DNA of 64,000 nt from assembly GCF_007846085.1 (NCBI RefSeq), contig NZ_VOEJ01000003.1, forward strand, positions 248,001 through 312,000, read 5' to 3'. Source of the DNA: Mucilaginibacter pallidiroseus. GTDB taxonomy: Bacteria; Bacteroidota; Bacteroidia; Sphingobacteriales; Sphingobacteriaceae. Position numbers and translations under genes: made by a program. Below the pieces are notes generated by a model. It saw nothing but the letters and a program-made list of their open reading frames with translations, did not search any database and was not told the origin of the DNA. The stretch's first letter is position 1. Every line of letters starts with the position of its first letter. Of this stretch, positions 27,576 to 36,483 are shown in pieces.

Positions 27576-28352
27576 TTGCAAAATAACATATTTTCAGGAT
27601 TATTTGTTGGACAAAATTTCGTGTCACTTAAACAAGTTGACTCAACAAATACATTCCTCAAAAATCTTCTGTCAAATTCCAAGCCAGTACCCGAAGGAAC
27701 AGTCATTATGGCAGAAGACCAATTTGCCGGTCGCGGGCAGCATCAAAACGTATGGCATGCCGAACCCGGTAAAAATTTAACATTTAGTATGCTGCTGTAC
27801 CCAAACTTTTTAGCAGCAACTGCCCAGTTTGATCTTACCCGCGTTATAAGCCTGGGCGTATATGACGCACTTGCCCCCCTTTTGCGTGACAACCTTTTTA
27901 TAAAATGGCCGAATGATATCTATTACGAAAATAAAAAACTGAGCGGCATGCTCATTGAAAACAGCTTACAGGGCAGCAATATCAAAAGCTCGGTGATAGG
28001 TATAGGCGTTAACATTAACCAGGAACACTTTGGCGATAATGCATCCAGGGCCACTTCCGTAAAGCAGATATTACAAAGGGATTATGATTTAAAAAATATA
28101 TTGTTTGATATTTGCCGACACGTGGAAACCTGGTACCTAAAGTTGAAGGCCGGCGAAACAAACTTGATTAGAGCAGCCTATAAACAAAAACTTTACTTAT
28201 TAAACGAAACGCATAATTTCGTGTCGAACAATGAAGTTTTTTCGGGCACCATAATCGGGGTAACCGATGCCGGCTTGCTTGAAGTTGAGAGAGGCAATGT
28301 GACCGGTACTTACAATTTAAAAGAGATTCAGTATCTAACCAATAATTTATGA
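27576..28352 (+). CDS. birA: Biotin--[acetyl-CoA-carboxylase] ligase, TTG start
   Basis: Activates biotin with ATP and attaches it to the carrier protein of acetyl-CoA carboxylase. 258 residues; only the catalytic and C-terminal domains are present, with no N-terminal DNA-binding domain, so it is not a BirA-type repressor. Motifs: QVDSTNTFLKNLL, DQFAGRGQHQNVWHAEPGKNL (biotinyl-AMP loop) and IKWPNDIYYENKKLSGML. The only start that keeps the conserved N-terminus is the TTG at 27576; the next in-frame ATG would remove the substrate motif. It shares ATGA with the following gene. Confidence 0.93.
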   Translation: MQNNIFSGLFVGQNFVSLKQVDSTNTFLKNLLSNSKPVPEGTVIMAEDQFAGRGQHQNVWHAEPGKNLTFSMLLYPNFLAATAQFDLTRVISLGVYDALAPLLRDNLFIKWPNDIYYENKKLSGMLIENSLQGSNIKSSVIGIGVNINQEHFGDNASRATSVKQILQRDYDLKNILFDICRHVETWYLKLKAGETNLIRAAYKQKLYLLNETHNFVSNNEVFSGTIIGVTDAGLLEVERGNVTGTYNLKEIQYLTNNL

Positions 28353-28798
28353 AAAAGTTGATATTAGTTATAACCGCATTAATTATAACTTTTAGTGCAC
28401 AGGCGCAAATCGAGTCGCACGTTAAATGGCAGTACGCCTTTAAAAAAGTAAGTGCAACCGAAGCTGTTGTATTGATTAAGGCCAACATTGATAATGGCTG
28501 GCATATCTATTCACAGAATGTGGCAGAAGGCGGCCCTGTAAAAACCAGCTTTACTTTTGCCCCATCGAAAGAGTTTGCGCTTGTTGGTAAAACTATTGAG
28601 CCAAAACCGATAACCCGTTACGAAAAAGTTTTCAGCATGAATGTTGGCTTCTTTGAAAATTCAGTTGTTTTTCAGCAAAAAATAAAGCTTAAAGGCAAAA
28701 ACGCTACTGTTAAAGGCAAACTGGAATTTATGACCTGCAACGATTCGAAATGCTTGCCGCCAGATGAGGTGGAGTTTTCCATCCCGGTTAAATTATAA
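28349..28798 (+). CDS. Secreted DsbD alpha-domain-like protein
   Basis: 149-residue exported protein resembling the N-terminal periplasmic domain of DsbD. Signal peptide at 1-20 (MKKLILVITALIITFSAQAQ). The core NIDNGWHIYSQN ... FMTCNDSKCLPPDEVEFSI carries two cysteines, Cys130 and Cys135, in the position of the reducible pair of DsbD-alpha. It would take electrons from the membrane DsbD encoded about 100 bases downstream and hand them to periplasmic thiol proteins. It overlaps the birA stop by 4 bases and is followed by a terminator. Function inferred from domain and neighbour. Confidence 0.85.
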   Translation: MKKLILVITALIITFSAQAQIESHVKWQYAFKKVSATEAVVLIKANIDNGWHIYSQNVAEGGPVKTSFTFAPSKEFALVGKTIEPKPITRYEKVFSMNVGFFENSVVFQQKIKLKGKNATVKGKLEFMTCNDSKCLPPDEVEFSIPVKL

Positions 28799-28804
28799 CA
28801 TGTT

Positions 28805-28827
28805 AAGGCCGGCTTCCCGGCCTTTTT
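28805..28827 (+). terminator. Terminator between DsbD-alpha gene and dsbD
   Basis: 8-base-pair GC stem AAGGCCGG / CCGGCCTT, loop CTTC, then TTT. Confidence 0.8.
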
Positions 28828-28897
28828 CATAGCTCCTTTGAATTGATGCAGGAGCGTTGCTCCGTTCTACCAGATTAAAAATTACATACATTATATA

Positions 28898-30622
28898 ATG
28901 GCCTTAGCTCAAAAGCGATTTTTTCGCAACGCTATCTTTTCTTTGCTCACACTGTTGTCACTTGCGCTTATTTATCCAGTTAATGCAAGGGCAACACAAA
29001 CGCAGGCAGATACAACCGTGTCTACTGGAGACGTTGAGTTTACTGACATCCCGAGCACTGCTGATAAAGTAGCAGAAAAGAAAGCTACCGATTCTGTCGC
29101 CACGGTTAAAAAAGACTCGGCTACGGCAATTAAGCCTGCTGTACAAGCCAATGCTGCCGAGTCGACCCCAACAAGTTTGTGGCAGCTATTTATAATTGGC
29201 TTTGTAGGCGGCTTTGCGGCTTTTTTACTTCCGTGCGTTTACCCAATGCTACCGCTAACGGTAAGCTTTTTTACTAAAAAGGGGGGTACTCGTGCGAAAG
29301 CCATATGGCAGTCGTGCTTGTATGGGCTGTCAATCATATTTATTTATGTTGTATTCGGGTTGCTCATTACCATCTTGTTTGGACCGGCGGCATTAAATGG
29401 CCTGGCTACGAATGGCATTTTTAACTTTGCTTTCTTTTTAATGCTGATTGTATTTGGTGCATCGTTCTTAGGTGCGTTTGAAATCACTCTGCCCAGCTCA
29501 TTTGCCAACAAGCTTGATGAGAACTCTGACAAAGGCGGTGTTGCAGGTATATTCTTCATGGCGGCAACCTTGGTGGTTGTTTCCTTTTCATGTACCGGCC
29601 CGGCTATTGGCGGGGTATTGGCTAATGCCTTTATAAAAGGTGAGCGACTTGCGCCTGCTATACTGATGTTTGGTTTCTCATTGGCTATTGCTTTGCCATT
29701 TACACTTTTTGCAATGTTTCCATCAGCCCTTAAGAGCCTTCCAAAGTCGGGCGGTTGGTTAAATAGCGTAAAGGTTGTGCTTGGTTTTATTGAGATAGCA
29801 TTTGCATTAAAGTTTTTATCGAACGTAGATTTAGCCTACCACTGGAATCTGATAGACCGCGAGGTAGTATTGTCTTTATGGATTGCCATAGGCGTATTGG
29901 CCAGTTTGTATTTATTGGGCAAAATCAAATTCTCGCATGATAGCGATGTGCAGCACCTCTCGGTAACACGCACTTTTATTGCCATGGGTGTTATTGCATT
30001 TACCATGTATATGGTACCCGGCCTGTGGGGCGCGCCTTTAAAATCTATCAGTGCTTTATTGCCCCCATTAAGTACGCAGGACTTCGACCTGTCTTCCGGA
30101 GCACCATCATCGAATGCAGCAGCTTCACCTGCTACTGTTAAAGAGAAAAAATATGAAGAGCTGTTTAAGCGTTTACCAAAGGTAAAGGGCCTTGACGAAT
30201 GGTATGATTTTGACCAGGCTGTAGAGGTATCTAAACAGGTTAACAAACCCATACTACTTGATTTTACCGGTTGGAACTGTGTTAACTGTCGCGAAATGGA
30301 ACAGGATGTAATGCCATTGCCGGATGTATTTAAGCGCTTAAGCAATAACTTTGTAATGGTACAAATGGTTATTGATGATAAAACCGAGCTGCCGCGAAAC
30401 GAACATTACACATCTGCCGTTACCGGCAAAACTATTACAACCATAGGCGGCAAAAATCTCGATTTCGAGATTAAAAATTACAATTCAAACGCCCAGCCAT
30501 TTTACGTAATAGTTGACCAAACAGGCAAGGCACTTGTTAAACCTATGGGTGCAACTAAAAACCCGGCAGAATTTGTAAAATATCTTGATAGCGGTACAGC
30601 GGCCTTCAAAGCGTCTAAATAA
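28898..30622 (+). CDS. dsbD: Thiol:disulfide interchange protein DsbD (beta and gamma domains)
   Basis: Carries reducing power from cytoplasmic thioredoxin across the inner membrane. 574 residues. N-terminal signal-like helix, then a low-complexity Asp/Thr/Ala-rich stretch to about residue 90; eight-helix membrane domain with the two redox cysteines Cys113 (LLPCVYP) and Cys232 (SFSCTGP); C-terminal thioredoxin-like domain with CVNC at 461-464. The alpha domain that completes the relay in E. coli is missing from this chain but is encoded separately just upstream. The call as DsbD rather than CcdA rests on the C-terminal thioredoxin domain. Confidence 0.93.
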   Translation: MALAQKRFFRNAIFSLLTLLSLALIYPVNARATQTQADTTVSTGDVEFTDIPSTADKVAEKKATDSVATVKKDSATAIKPAVQANAAESTPTSLWQLFIIGFVGGFAAFLLPCVYPMLPLTVSFFTKKGGTRAKAIWQSCLYGLSIIFIYVVFGLLITILFGPAALNGLATNGIFNFAFFLMLIVFGASFLGAFEITLPSSFANKLDENSDKGGVAGIFFMAATLVVVSFSCTGPAIGGVLANAFIKGERLAPAILMFGFSLAIALPFTLFAMFPSALKSLPKSGGWLNSVKVVLGFIEIAFALKFLSNVDLAYHWNLIDREVVLSLWIAIGVLASLYLLGKIKFSHDSDVQHLSVTRTFIAMGVIAFTMYMVPGLWGAPLKSISALLPPLSTQDFDLSSGAPSSNAAASPATVKEKKYEELFKRLPKVKGLDEWYDFDQAVEVSKQVNKPILLDFTGWNCVNCREMEQDVMPLPDVFKRLSNNFVMVQMVIDDKTELPRNEHYTSAVTGKTITTIGGKNLDFEIKNYNSNAQPFYVIVDQTGKALVKPMGATKNPAEFVKYLDSGTAAFKASK

Positions 30623-30741
30623 CACAAAGCCCGATATGCCGGGACGGTTAGTTTGGCAAAGCAGTGTGATGTTGCGAAAATTTAATGTAAATTCGCGGCG
30701 AGTTAAAAATACGCTTAGTATACCTGCGTTTTAACCTTCGG

Positions 30742-30774
30742 TTTGTATATACACAAACGCTAATATTAATTTTT
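30742..30774 (+). promoter_or_regulatory. Putative pfkA promoter
   Basis: TTTG (30742-30745), 21-base spacer, TAATTTTT (30767-30774), one mismatch from TAnnTTTG. The TTTG lies in a short inverted repeat GTTTGT-N6-ACAAAC (30741-30758) that could be an operator. Confidence 0.4.
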
Positions 30775-30801
30775 ACAGTGCGATAGCGCCCTTTATATAA
30801 A

Positions 30802-31779
30802 ATGACGCAGATCAATAACATAGGACTTTTCACATCCGGAGGCGATGCACCCGGCATGAATGCCGCCATCAGGGCAGTTGTACGTACAGCTACATATTAT
30901 AACCTGCAGGTAACCGGTATTCGCCGTGGTTACGAGGGTATGATCAATGGCGAGATCTTCCCGATGGATGGTAAATCTGTTGCTAATATTATTCAGCGCG
31001 GTGGTACCATATTAAAAACCGCACGCAGCGAGCAGTTCCGTACGCCCGAAGGTCGTAAAATAGCTTACGAGCAATTACAAAAACATGGTATTGATGCCCT
31101 TGTTGCTATTGGCGGCGATGGTACGTTTACAGGTGCACGTGCTTTTGGTGCCGAATATGATATACCTATTGTAGGCTTACCGGGTACAATTGACAACGAC
31201 CTTATTGGAACCGACTTTACAATTGGTTACGATACTGCCATTAATACCGTTATTGATGCGGTAGATAAAATACGTGACACTGCCGAATCGCATGACCGTG
31301 TATTTATAGTTGAAGTAATGGGCCGCGACTCTGGGCTTATTGCCCTGCGTACCGGTATTGCATCAGGCGCAGAGGCTATTGTAATCCCGGAAACAGAAAC
31401 CGATTTGAATGCGCTTTGCAACCGCCTGGAGCATGGCCGCAAAGACAAATCATCAAAAATTGTGTTAGTTGCCGAAGGCGATAATGCAGGTGGTGCTTTT
31501 GAAATTGGCCGCCATATAAAAGAGCGCTTCCCGCATTACGATACACGCGTATCAATCCTGGGGCATATTCAGCGTGGCGGTCGCCCGTCATGTATGGATC
31601 GTGTGCTGGCAAGCCGTATAGGCGTTGCGGCTGTAGAAGCTTTACGCAATGGCCACCGTAACGAAATGATAGGCATTATTCATAACGAACTGTCATACAC
31701 CCCTTTTGAGCATGCCATAAAACACAACGTTGAAATCAACCCTAACTTTTTAAAGATCGTAGAGATACTTTCAATTTAA
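30802..31779 (+). CDS. pfkA: ATP-dependent 6-phosphofructokinase
   Basis: Phosphorylates fructose 6-phosphate to the 1,6-bisphosphate, the committed step of glycolysis, in the cytoplasm. 325 residues. Motifs: FTSGGDAPGMNAAIRA (ATP site), IGGDGTFTGA with Gly at the position that selects ATP over pyrophosphate, the catalytic PGTIDNDL, and MGRDSG for substrate binding; LGHIQRGGRPS near residue 255. Homotetramer expected. Single gene with a promoter and a strong terminator. Confidence 0.97.
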   Translation: MTQINNIGLFTSGGDAPGMNAAIRAVVRTATYYNLQVTGIRRGYEGMINGEIFPMDGKSVANIIQRGGTILKTARSEQFRTPEGRKIAYEQLQKHGIDALVAIGGDGTFTGARAFGAEYDIPIVGLPGTIDNDLIGTDFTIGYDTAINTVIDAVDKIRDTAESHDRVFIVEVMGRDSGLIALRTGIASGAEAIVIPETETDLNALCNRLEHGRKDKSSKIVLVAEGDNAGGAFEIGRHIKERFPHYDTRVSILGHIQRGGRPSCMDRVLASRIGVAAVEALRNGHRNEMIGIIHNELSYTPFEHAIKHNVEINPNFLKIVEILSI

Positions 31780-31797
31780 TAACAGGATACATATAAC

Positions 31798-31827
31798 AAA
31801 ACGAGCCGCTGATTAGCGGCTCGTTTT
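31798..31827 (+). terminator. Rho-independent terminator after pfkA
   Basis: 13-base-pair stem AAAACGAGCCGCT / AGCGGCTCGTTTT with loop GATT; works for both strands between the convergent genes. Confidence 0.88.
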
Positions 31828-31897
31828 GTTTAACATGCACCCGCCAGGCAGGCATTTATCTCAATCACGCCTATAAAACCTGGCTGGCACAGGCAAA

Positions 31898-33790
31898 TCA
31901 ATCTCTTGGCAATACATCTGCTTTGGCTTCGCCTTCGCGTTGCAGCTTTTTAAGCATTTCATTACCAATAAGGGCATCTATCATACCGCCCTGTCCCCCA
32001 TCTTTACCGTTAACTAAAATTTCGGGCACTAATTTAATCCCGTTGCTGGCCAGCGCTTCGGCTACACGCACAATGGCATACTGCTCGGTACCCATGGCTT
32101 CAGTTTTTTGCTTGGTAACTTCAGCTTCGGCCAGGCCTATTGCTTTTATCTTACCCGCATCAGCGTTACCGTTAATTTCCGTAGCGGCGGCATCAGCTTT
32201 GGCGTTGATAGTTTTTGCTTCGGCATCGGCACGGGCTGTTATGGTACGGTTCTCTGCATCGGCCTTGGCGTTAATCACGCGCGATTCGGCGTCACCTCTC
32301 GCAGCAGCAACTTTTGAGGCAGCCATTTGGGTGTTGATCTCTACCTGCCTGGTTGATTTTACTACCTCGGGCTGCATATCTGCACCGGCTTTAGCGCTTT
32401 CAAACTCTTTACGCTCAATCTGGGCGCTTTTCTGTATCTCGTAGGTAACCCGTTCCTGCTCGGCTATCTTACGGTCGGTTAGTGTTTTCATCAAGGCTTC
32501 GGGCGGCACAATGTCGCCAATAAGCGTATCTACACCTTCCACGTTGTAATCGGCTAATACTTTACTTATTTGCATCCGGGCATCTTCCTGCCTTTGCGAA
32601 CGATTGGTTAAAAACTCTATCACCCCACTTTTTTGTGCCGAGTTACGGAAGTAGTTAGCAATTGTAGGCTCGAGCACCTGCGACACCAGGTTTTTCATGT
32701 GGCCAAACCTTGCAATAACCTTGGGCGCTTCGTTGCGCGGTATGTGGATGATCTGCGAAACGTCGAGGTTAAACGTAAAACCATCTGATGAGCGTACGCT
32801 GATAGTGCTCAGGTTTTTATCCAACTCGTGCGATTCGGTGCGGCTGTTGGCCCAGTTGAGCACAATGTTGGTAGTGGGCACAATCTCAACCGCGTGGGTA
32901 TAAATATTTATAGGATGCTTACCCGGATCGAGCGGCTCATCCCATACACCTTTTTCAAGCTTGGCTACAATATTACCATGGGTAAAACCCACGCCGCTGG
33001 TATCGCTGCCTTCGGGGCCAACAAAGGAGTTTACCACGCCCACAAAACCGATGTGGATATGCACCATTTCTACCTGTTCCACAATGGCAAACCAAGGGTT
33101 AAGGTAATAGGTACCGGCAAGTATCACATCTTCCTGCAGGCCCTTTTTACCGCCCGATTGTATAAAGGCCATCGGATCTTGGTAATTACGGTGCCCGCTA
33201 ACCGAGCCGCCGGCAATTTCGCCTTTATCGAGCGGTTCGCCATCAAGTGTGGTTACAATACCTACCTTGTTTTCTTGTATACGCGTGATAGGTACCATCA
33301 CCACTTCAAACAAAAAGGTATTTATACGATAGTTACCAGGCGTAAGGAATGCTGCCTGCGGGCCTTTCTGCCCCTTATTGTCTAGGAAAGCTTCAGCATC
33401 CTGGAATTTATCGCACGGAACGGGGCGGCCAAGTACGCGACCGGTATCCATAGGTGCGCCATCTTTGGCTTTTATAAGCCCCAGCTTATCCTGCTCAACA
33501 ATAGTAAAGGCCTGCATGGTAATAGTGTATTGCCATGGCCACAGGCGCCAGTAAAGACCAGGCGCAAGCGGCTTGGCCTGCATACCGGCCTCGCCTTTCG
33601 TAGCAATAATGCGCCCGTCGGGCAGGCGCTTATCGCCGTAAAGCGTAAATTTTTTAACAACCAAACCAATACGATCATCCGGAACGATGATCATACCAAA
33701 AAATACCTGCAGCACAAATTTGTACATAACAAGGGCAGCAACCAGTGGCAATACCCACCAGAATTGGAGAATTGGAATAGAATCAGACAT
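31898..33790 (-). CDS. SPFH/Band 7 domain protein, flotillin-like
   Basis: 630-residue membrane-anchored scaffold protein. One N-terminal membrane stretch at about 8-36 (FWWVLPLVAALVMYKFVLQVFF); then repeated beta-rich segments (NKVGIVTTLDGEPL and similar); the SPFH domain at about 260-430; and an Ala/Lys/Glu-rich helical region at about 470-570 with repeats of the form ADAE-x-RTI-x-A, expected to form a flotillin-type coiled coil. I start at ATG 33790 because the upstream in-frame stretch is basic and lacks family character. Likely a membrane-microdomain organiser; no NfeD partner is next to it. Confidence 0.88.
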   Translation of the reverse strand: MSDSIPILQFWWVLPLVAALVMYKFVLQVFFGMIIVPDDRIGLVVKKFTLYGDKRLPDGRIIATKGEAGMQAKPLAPGLYWRLWPWQYTITMQAFTIVEQDKLGLIKAKDGAPMDTGRVLGRPVPCDKFQDAEAFLDNKGQKGPQAAFLTPGNYRINTFLFEVVMVPITRIQENKVGIVTTLDGEPLDKGEIAGGSVSGHRNYQDPMAFIQSGGKKGLQEDVILAGTYYLNPWFAIVEQVEMVHIHIGFVGVVNSFVGPEGSDTSGVGFTHGNIVAKLEKGVWDEPLDPGKHPINIYTHAVEIVPTTNIVLNWANSRTESHELDKNLSTISVRSSDGFTFNLDVSQIIHIPRNEAPKVIARFGHMKNLVSQVLEPTIANYFRNSAQKSGVIEFLTNRSQRQEDARMQISKVLADYNVEGVDTLIGDIVPPEALMKTLTDRKIAEQERVTYEIQKSAQIERKEFESAKAGADMQPEVVKSTRQVEINTQMAASKVAAARGDAESRVINAKADAENRTITARADAEAKTINAKADAAATEINGNADAGKIKAIGLAEAEVTKQKTEAMGTEQYAIVRVAEALASNGIKLVPEILVNGKDGGQGGMIDALIGNEMLKKLQREGEAKADVLPRD

Positions 33791-34073
33791 TGTTTTAATG
33801 ATTAGTTTACCGGGGCCCTTAAGGTGCGGGCTCCTCACAAAAACTTATAGCTTTATGAGACCTTGGCTATATAGCGACATTATGATAATGCTGTAATTTA
33901 CTTGTTACAAAAATTGTTGAATTTATTTTTTCATCCTTTATCAAGCATATTACGGCCCCTCTATAACTTCAAGCAATTCCAATATTGTCTATTTGTAAAG
34001 CCCTATTAAACAGCTGCAAAGCCATTGTTTAAGTAATTAATTGCAAGGCTTTTAAATTATTATAAAAAATGTT
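33791..34073. other. AT-rich divergent spacer before rpsP
   Basis: About 280 bases between the divergent flotillin-like gene and rpsP. Very AT-rich toward rpsP. No gene or repeat recognised; the promoter of the flotillin-like gene must lie here but has no exact -7 box I can point to. Confidence 0.4.
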
Positions 34074-34081
34074 TACCTTTG
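34051..34081 (+). promoter_or_regulatory. rpsP promoter (TTTA-N19-TACCTTTG)
   Basis: Exact -7 box TACCTTTG at 34074-34081 with TTTA 19 bases upstream, in an AT-rich tract. Leader of about 50 bases, longer than for other genes here. Confidence 0.6.
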
Positions 34082-34084
34082 CAT

Positions 34085-34106
34085 CCCCGCAGAAAGAACT
34101 CCGGGG
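34085..34106 (+). promoter_or_regulatory. rpsP leader hairpin
   Basis: CCCCG / CGGGG stem extended past a C-C mismatch by AG/CT, loop AAAGAA, at the very 5' end of the predicted mRNA. A candidate S16 autoregulatory leader; no T-run follows. Confidence 0.45.
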
Positions 34107-34134
34107 GTAATGTTGAATACATAAAACTTTAAAA

Positions 34135-34665
34135 ATGGCAACTAAAATCAGATTGCAAAGACACGGTAAAAAAGGCAAACCTTTTTACTACATCGTAGTG
34201 GCAGATGCACGTGCACCACGTGACGGTAGGTTTATTGAGCGTATTGGTTCATACAACCCAAACACTAACCCTGCAACTATCGACATCAACTTCGATAAAA
34301 CTTTTGAATGGGTAAACAATGGCGCACAGCCAACTGATACCTGCCGTGCAATACTATCTTACAAAGGTGTATTATACAAAAAACACTTACAAGGTGGTGT
34401 TACCAAAGGTGCGTTAACACAAGAGCAGGCAGATGAAAAATTTGCTACCTGGTTAGATCAAAAAGACGGTAAAATTGCCGGCAAAAAATCAACCCTTGTA
34501 TCTGCTAAAGACGAAGCACGTAAAGCTGCTTTAATTGCTGAAGCTAAAAAGAAAGAAGATAAAGCTGCTGCTATTGCTGCTAAAAACACTCCTCCTGCCG
34601 AGGAAACAGAAGAAGCCTCTGCAGATGATGCAGCTGCCGAAACTGAAGCAGAAAGCGCTGAGTAA
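34135..34665 (+). CDS. rpsP: 30S ribosomal protein S16, long form
   Basis: Small-subunit assembly protein. 176 residues; the first 85 ([48 protein letters not shown]) are standard S16. The second half is an extra Lys/Ala-rich stretch that ends in an acidic Ala/Glu tail ([20 protein letters not shown]), typical of Bacteroidota S16 and roughly double the length of the E. coli protein. First gene before rimM, with two hairpins in the 99-base gap. Confidence 0.97.
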   Translation: MATKIRLQRHGKKGKPFYYIVVADARAPRDGRFIERIGSYNPNTNPATIDINFDKTFEWVNNGAQPTDTCRAILSYKGVLYKKHLQGGVTKGALTQEQADEKFATWLDQKDGKIAGKKSTLVSAKDEARKAALIAEAKKKEDKAAAIAAKNTPPAEETEEASADDAAAETEAESAE

Positions 34666-34682
34666 TTTATTAAAGAGTAACA

Positions 34683-34742
34683 GGCAGGTGTTTATCTGCC
34701 AAAACTCTGAAAACATGGCGAAGGACAAACGTTCTTCGCCAT
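34683..34742 (+). terminator. Two hairpins between rpsP and rimM, attenuator-like
   Basis: GGCAG/CTGCC (34683-34700) and a stronger 9-base-pair ATGGCGAAG / CTTCGCCAT (34715-34742), the second followed by TGTTATTT. Probably a partial terminator or 3' stabiliser that lets S16 be made in excess of RimM. Confidence 0.55.
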
Positions 34743-34764
34743 TGTTATTTAACCCTGTTGATAT

Positions 34765-35292
34765 ATGAAAACCGAAGATTGTTTCAGGATAGGAAGTGTA
34801 CTTAAAACCAAGGGCTTAAAAGGCGAGCTGCAACTTTATATCGACTTTGAAGATATTGAGAAAGTAAAGTTCAACTCCCTGTTTATAGATATTGTGGGTA
34901 AGCTTGTGCCCTACTTTGTAAGCTCTATCAAATATCTGCAAAAAAACCAGGCGTATCTTTTTTTAGAAGATGTAGACTCGATAGAGAAAGCATCGATGCT
35001 GGCAAAAAAAGATATCTATCTGCCAAATAAGCTAAAGCCTAAGAAGAAAAAAGAGGAATTTACCCTTAAGGATGTTAAAGGCTTTATTGCTGTTGATGAA
35101 ACCCATGGCGAATTGGGCGAGATAATGGATGTATTGGAGTATCCGCAACAACTGATTGCGCAGGTGCAGTTTAACGGAAAAGAAGTATTATTTCCGCTAA
35201 ATGTTGAAATCATTAAAGGAATTGATGTTGAAGGCGGCGAAATATATATTGACCTGCCCGAGGGGCTACTTGATGTTTACCTGGAAGGATAA
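34765..35292 (+). CDS. rimM: Ribosome maturation factor RimM
   Basis: Binds S19 and helps mature the 30S head. 175 residues. N-terminal RimM barrel (RIGSVLKTKGLKGELQLYIDF) and C-terminal PRC-barrel (LKDVKGFIAVDETHGELGEIMDVLEYPQQLIAQV ... VLFPLNVEII), joined by a lysine-rich linker KPKKKKEE. Second gene after rpsP. trmD, which normally comes next, is elsewhere in the window. Confidence 0.95.
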   Translation: MKTEDCFRIGSVLKTKGLKGELQLYIDFEDIEKVKFNSLFIDIVGKLVPYFVSSIKYLQKNQAYLFLEDVDSIEKASMLAKKDIYLPNKLKPKKKKEEFTLKDVKGFIAVDETHGELGEIMDVLEYPQQLIAQVQFNGKEVLFPLNVEIIKGIDVEGGEIYIDLPEGLLDVYLEG

Positions 35293-35377
35293 TAATACAA
35301 CACTATAGGTGCTTAACATTAAGCGCTTTTTTTATTGAGCCATTTTTTATCGCCTTGCTAATTGCTAATTTATTTAG

Positions 35378-35385
35378 CAACTTTG
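35378..35385 (+). promoter_or_regulatory. Putative -7 box of radical SAM gene (CAACTTTG)
   Basis: One mismatch from TAnnTTTG, 6 bases before the chosen ATG at 35392. Confidence 0.35.
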
Positions 35386-35391
35386 CGTTGT

Positions 35392-36462
35392 ATGGCGCAT
35401 GCAGAAAATCCCGAATATTTTAAAGGCCGCGGGGCACAGGTAAACACGCAAAACCGTTTCCTGAAAGACAAATACGTTAAGGAACACATTGAGGGGCTTG
35501 ATGAAGAACTGCTTGAAAATACCTGCACCCAGATTTTTGAAGAGACGTCTAAAAACATTGTTAGCTTAAGCAATAGCCCCGATCTTAGCCACATGCACTC
35601 CATCAACCCTTACCAGGGTTGCGAACATGGCTGCATATACTGCTATGCACGTAACAGCCACGAATACTTTGGCTTTAGCGCAGGGTTAGATTTTGAACGA
35701 AAGATTATTGTAAAGCGCAATGCCCCGGAGCTATTAGAAAAGTATTTTAACAAAAAGGGCTACCGCCCTACCCCAATTATGCTATCGGGTAATACGGATT
35801 GTTACCAGCCGCTGGAGCGGAAGCTGGAGATAACCAGGGCGATGCTAAAGCTGTTTTTACAATACCGCCACCCGGTAAGTATCATTACCAAAAACAACGT
35901 TATCCTTCGCGATCTTGATATATTGAGCGAGATGGCCAAACTTAACCTGGTGCATGTAAATGTGTCTGTAACCACGCTTGATGAGCAACTGCGCCAAAAG
36001 CTGGAGCCGAGAACAGTAACTGCGACGGGCCGCCTTGCCGTTATACAAAAACTGTCAGAAAAAGGGATCCCTGTAAGGGTAATGGCAGCACCAATAATAC
36101 CGGGGCTTAACAGTGGGGAAGTGCCCAATATTATTAAAGCGGCTGCAGACCGGGGCGCACTCGCAGCCGGATTTACAATGGTGCGACTGAACGGCGCCAT
36201 TGCCGAAATCTTCACTGATTGGATTTACAAAGCATTCCCTAACCGGGCCGAAAAGGTGCTTAACATGATTAAATCATGCCACGGTGGCAACCTTAATGAT
36301 AGCGAATTCGGCCGCCGCATGAGCGGCGACGGCCATATTGCAAACTCTATACACCAAATGTACCGCATGGCCTGCGTACGCCACCTGGATGGCCGCGAAA
36401 TGCCACCTTACGACCTCACACAATTTACCCCAAAAGGCGGCAAGCAGATTGCTTTGTTTTGA
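35392..36462 (+). CDS. PA0069-family radical SAM protein
   Basis: 356-residue radical SAM enzyme of the SplB-like group (PA0069/Rv2578c family). The [4Fe-4S] cluster motif is CEHGCIYC with Cys77, Cys81 and Cys84, preceded by SINPYQG and followed by YARNSHEYFGFSAGLDFE, the family hallmark. Barrel motifs MLSGNTDCYQPLE and AAPIIPGLN are present. ATG 35392 chosen: the codons in front overlap the likely -7 box. Substrate unknown; spore-photoproduct repair is unlikely in this non-sporulating lineage. Ends in a hairpin terminator next to a dispersed repeat. Confidence 0.93.
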   Translation: MAHAENPEYFKGRGAQVNTQNRFLKDKYVKEHIEGLDEELLENTCTQIFEETSKNIVSLSNSPDLSHMHSINPYQGCEHGCIYCYARNSHEYFGFSAGLDFERKIIVKRNAPELLEKYFNKKGYRPTPIMLSGNTDCYQPLERKLEITRAMLKLFLQYRHPVSIITKNNVILRDLDILSEMAKLNLVHVNVSVTTLDEQLRQKLEPRTVTATGRLAVIQKLSEKGIPVRVMAAPIIPGLNSGEVPNIIKAAADRGALAAGFTMVRLNGAIAEIFTDWIYKAFPNRAEKVLNMIKSCHGGNLNDSEFGRRMSGDGHIANSIHQMYRMACVRHLDGREMPPYDLTQFTPKGGKQIALF

Positions 36463-36463
36463 G

Positions 36464-36483
36464 AGCTTTGTGACAAAGCTTTT
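36464..36483 (+). terminator. Small terminator after radical SAM gene
   Basis: 7-base-pair stem AGCTTTG / CAAAGCT, loop TGA, followed by TTT. Confidence 0.55.
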
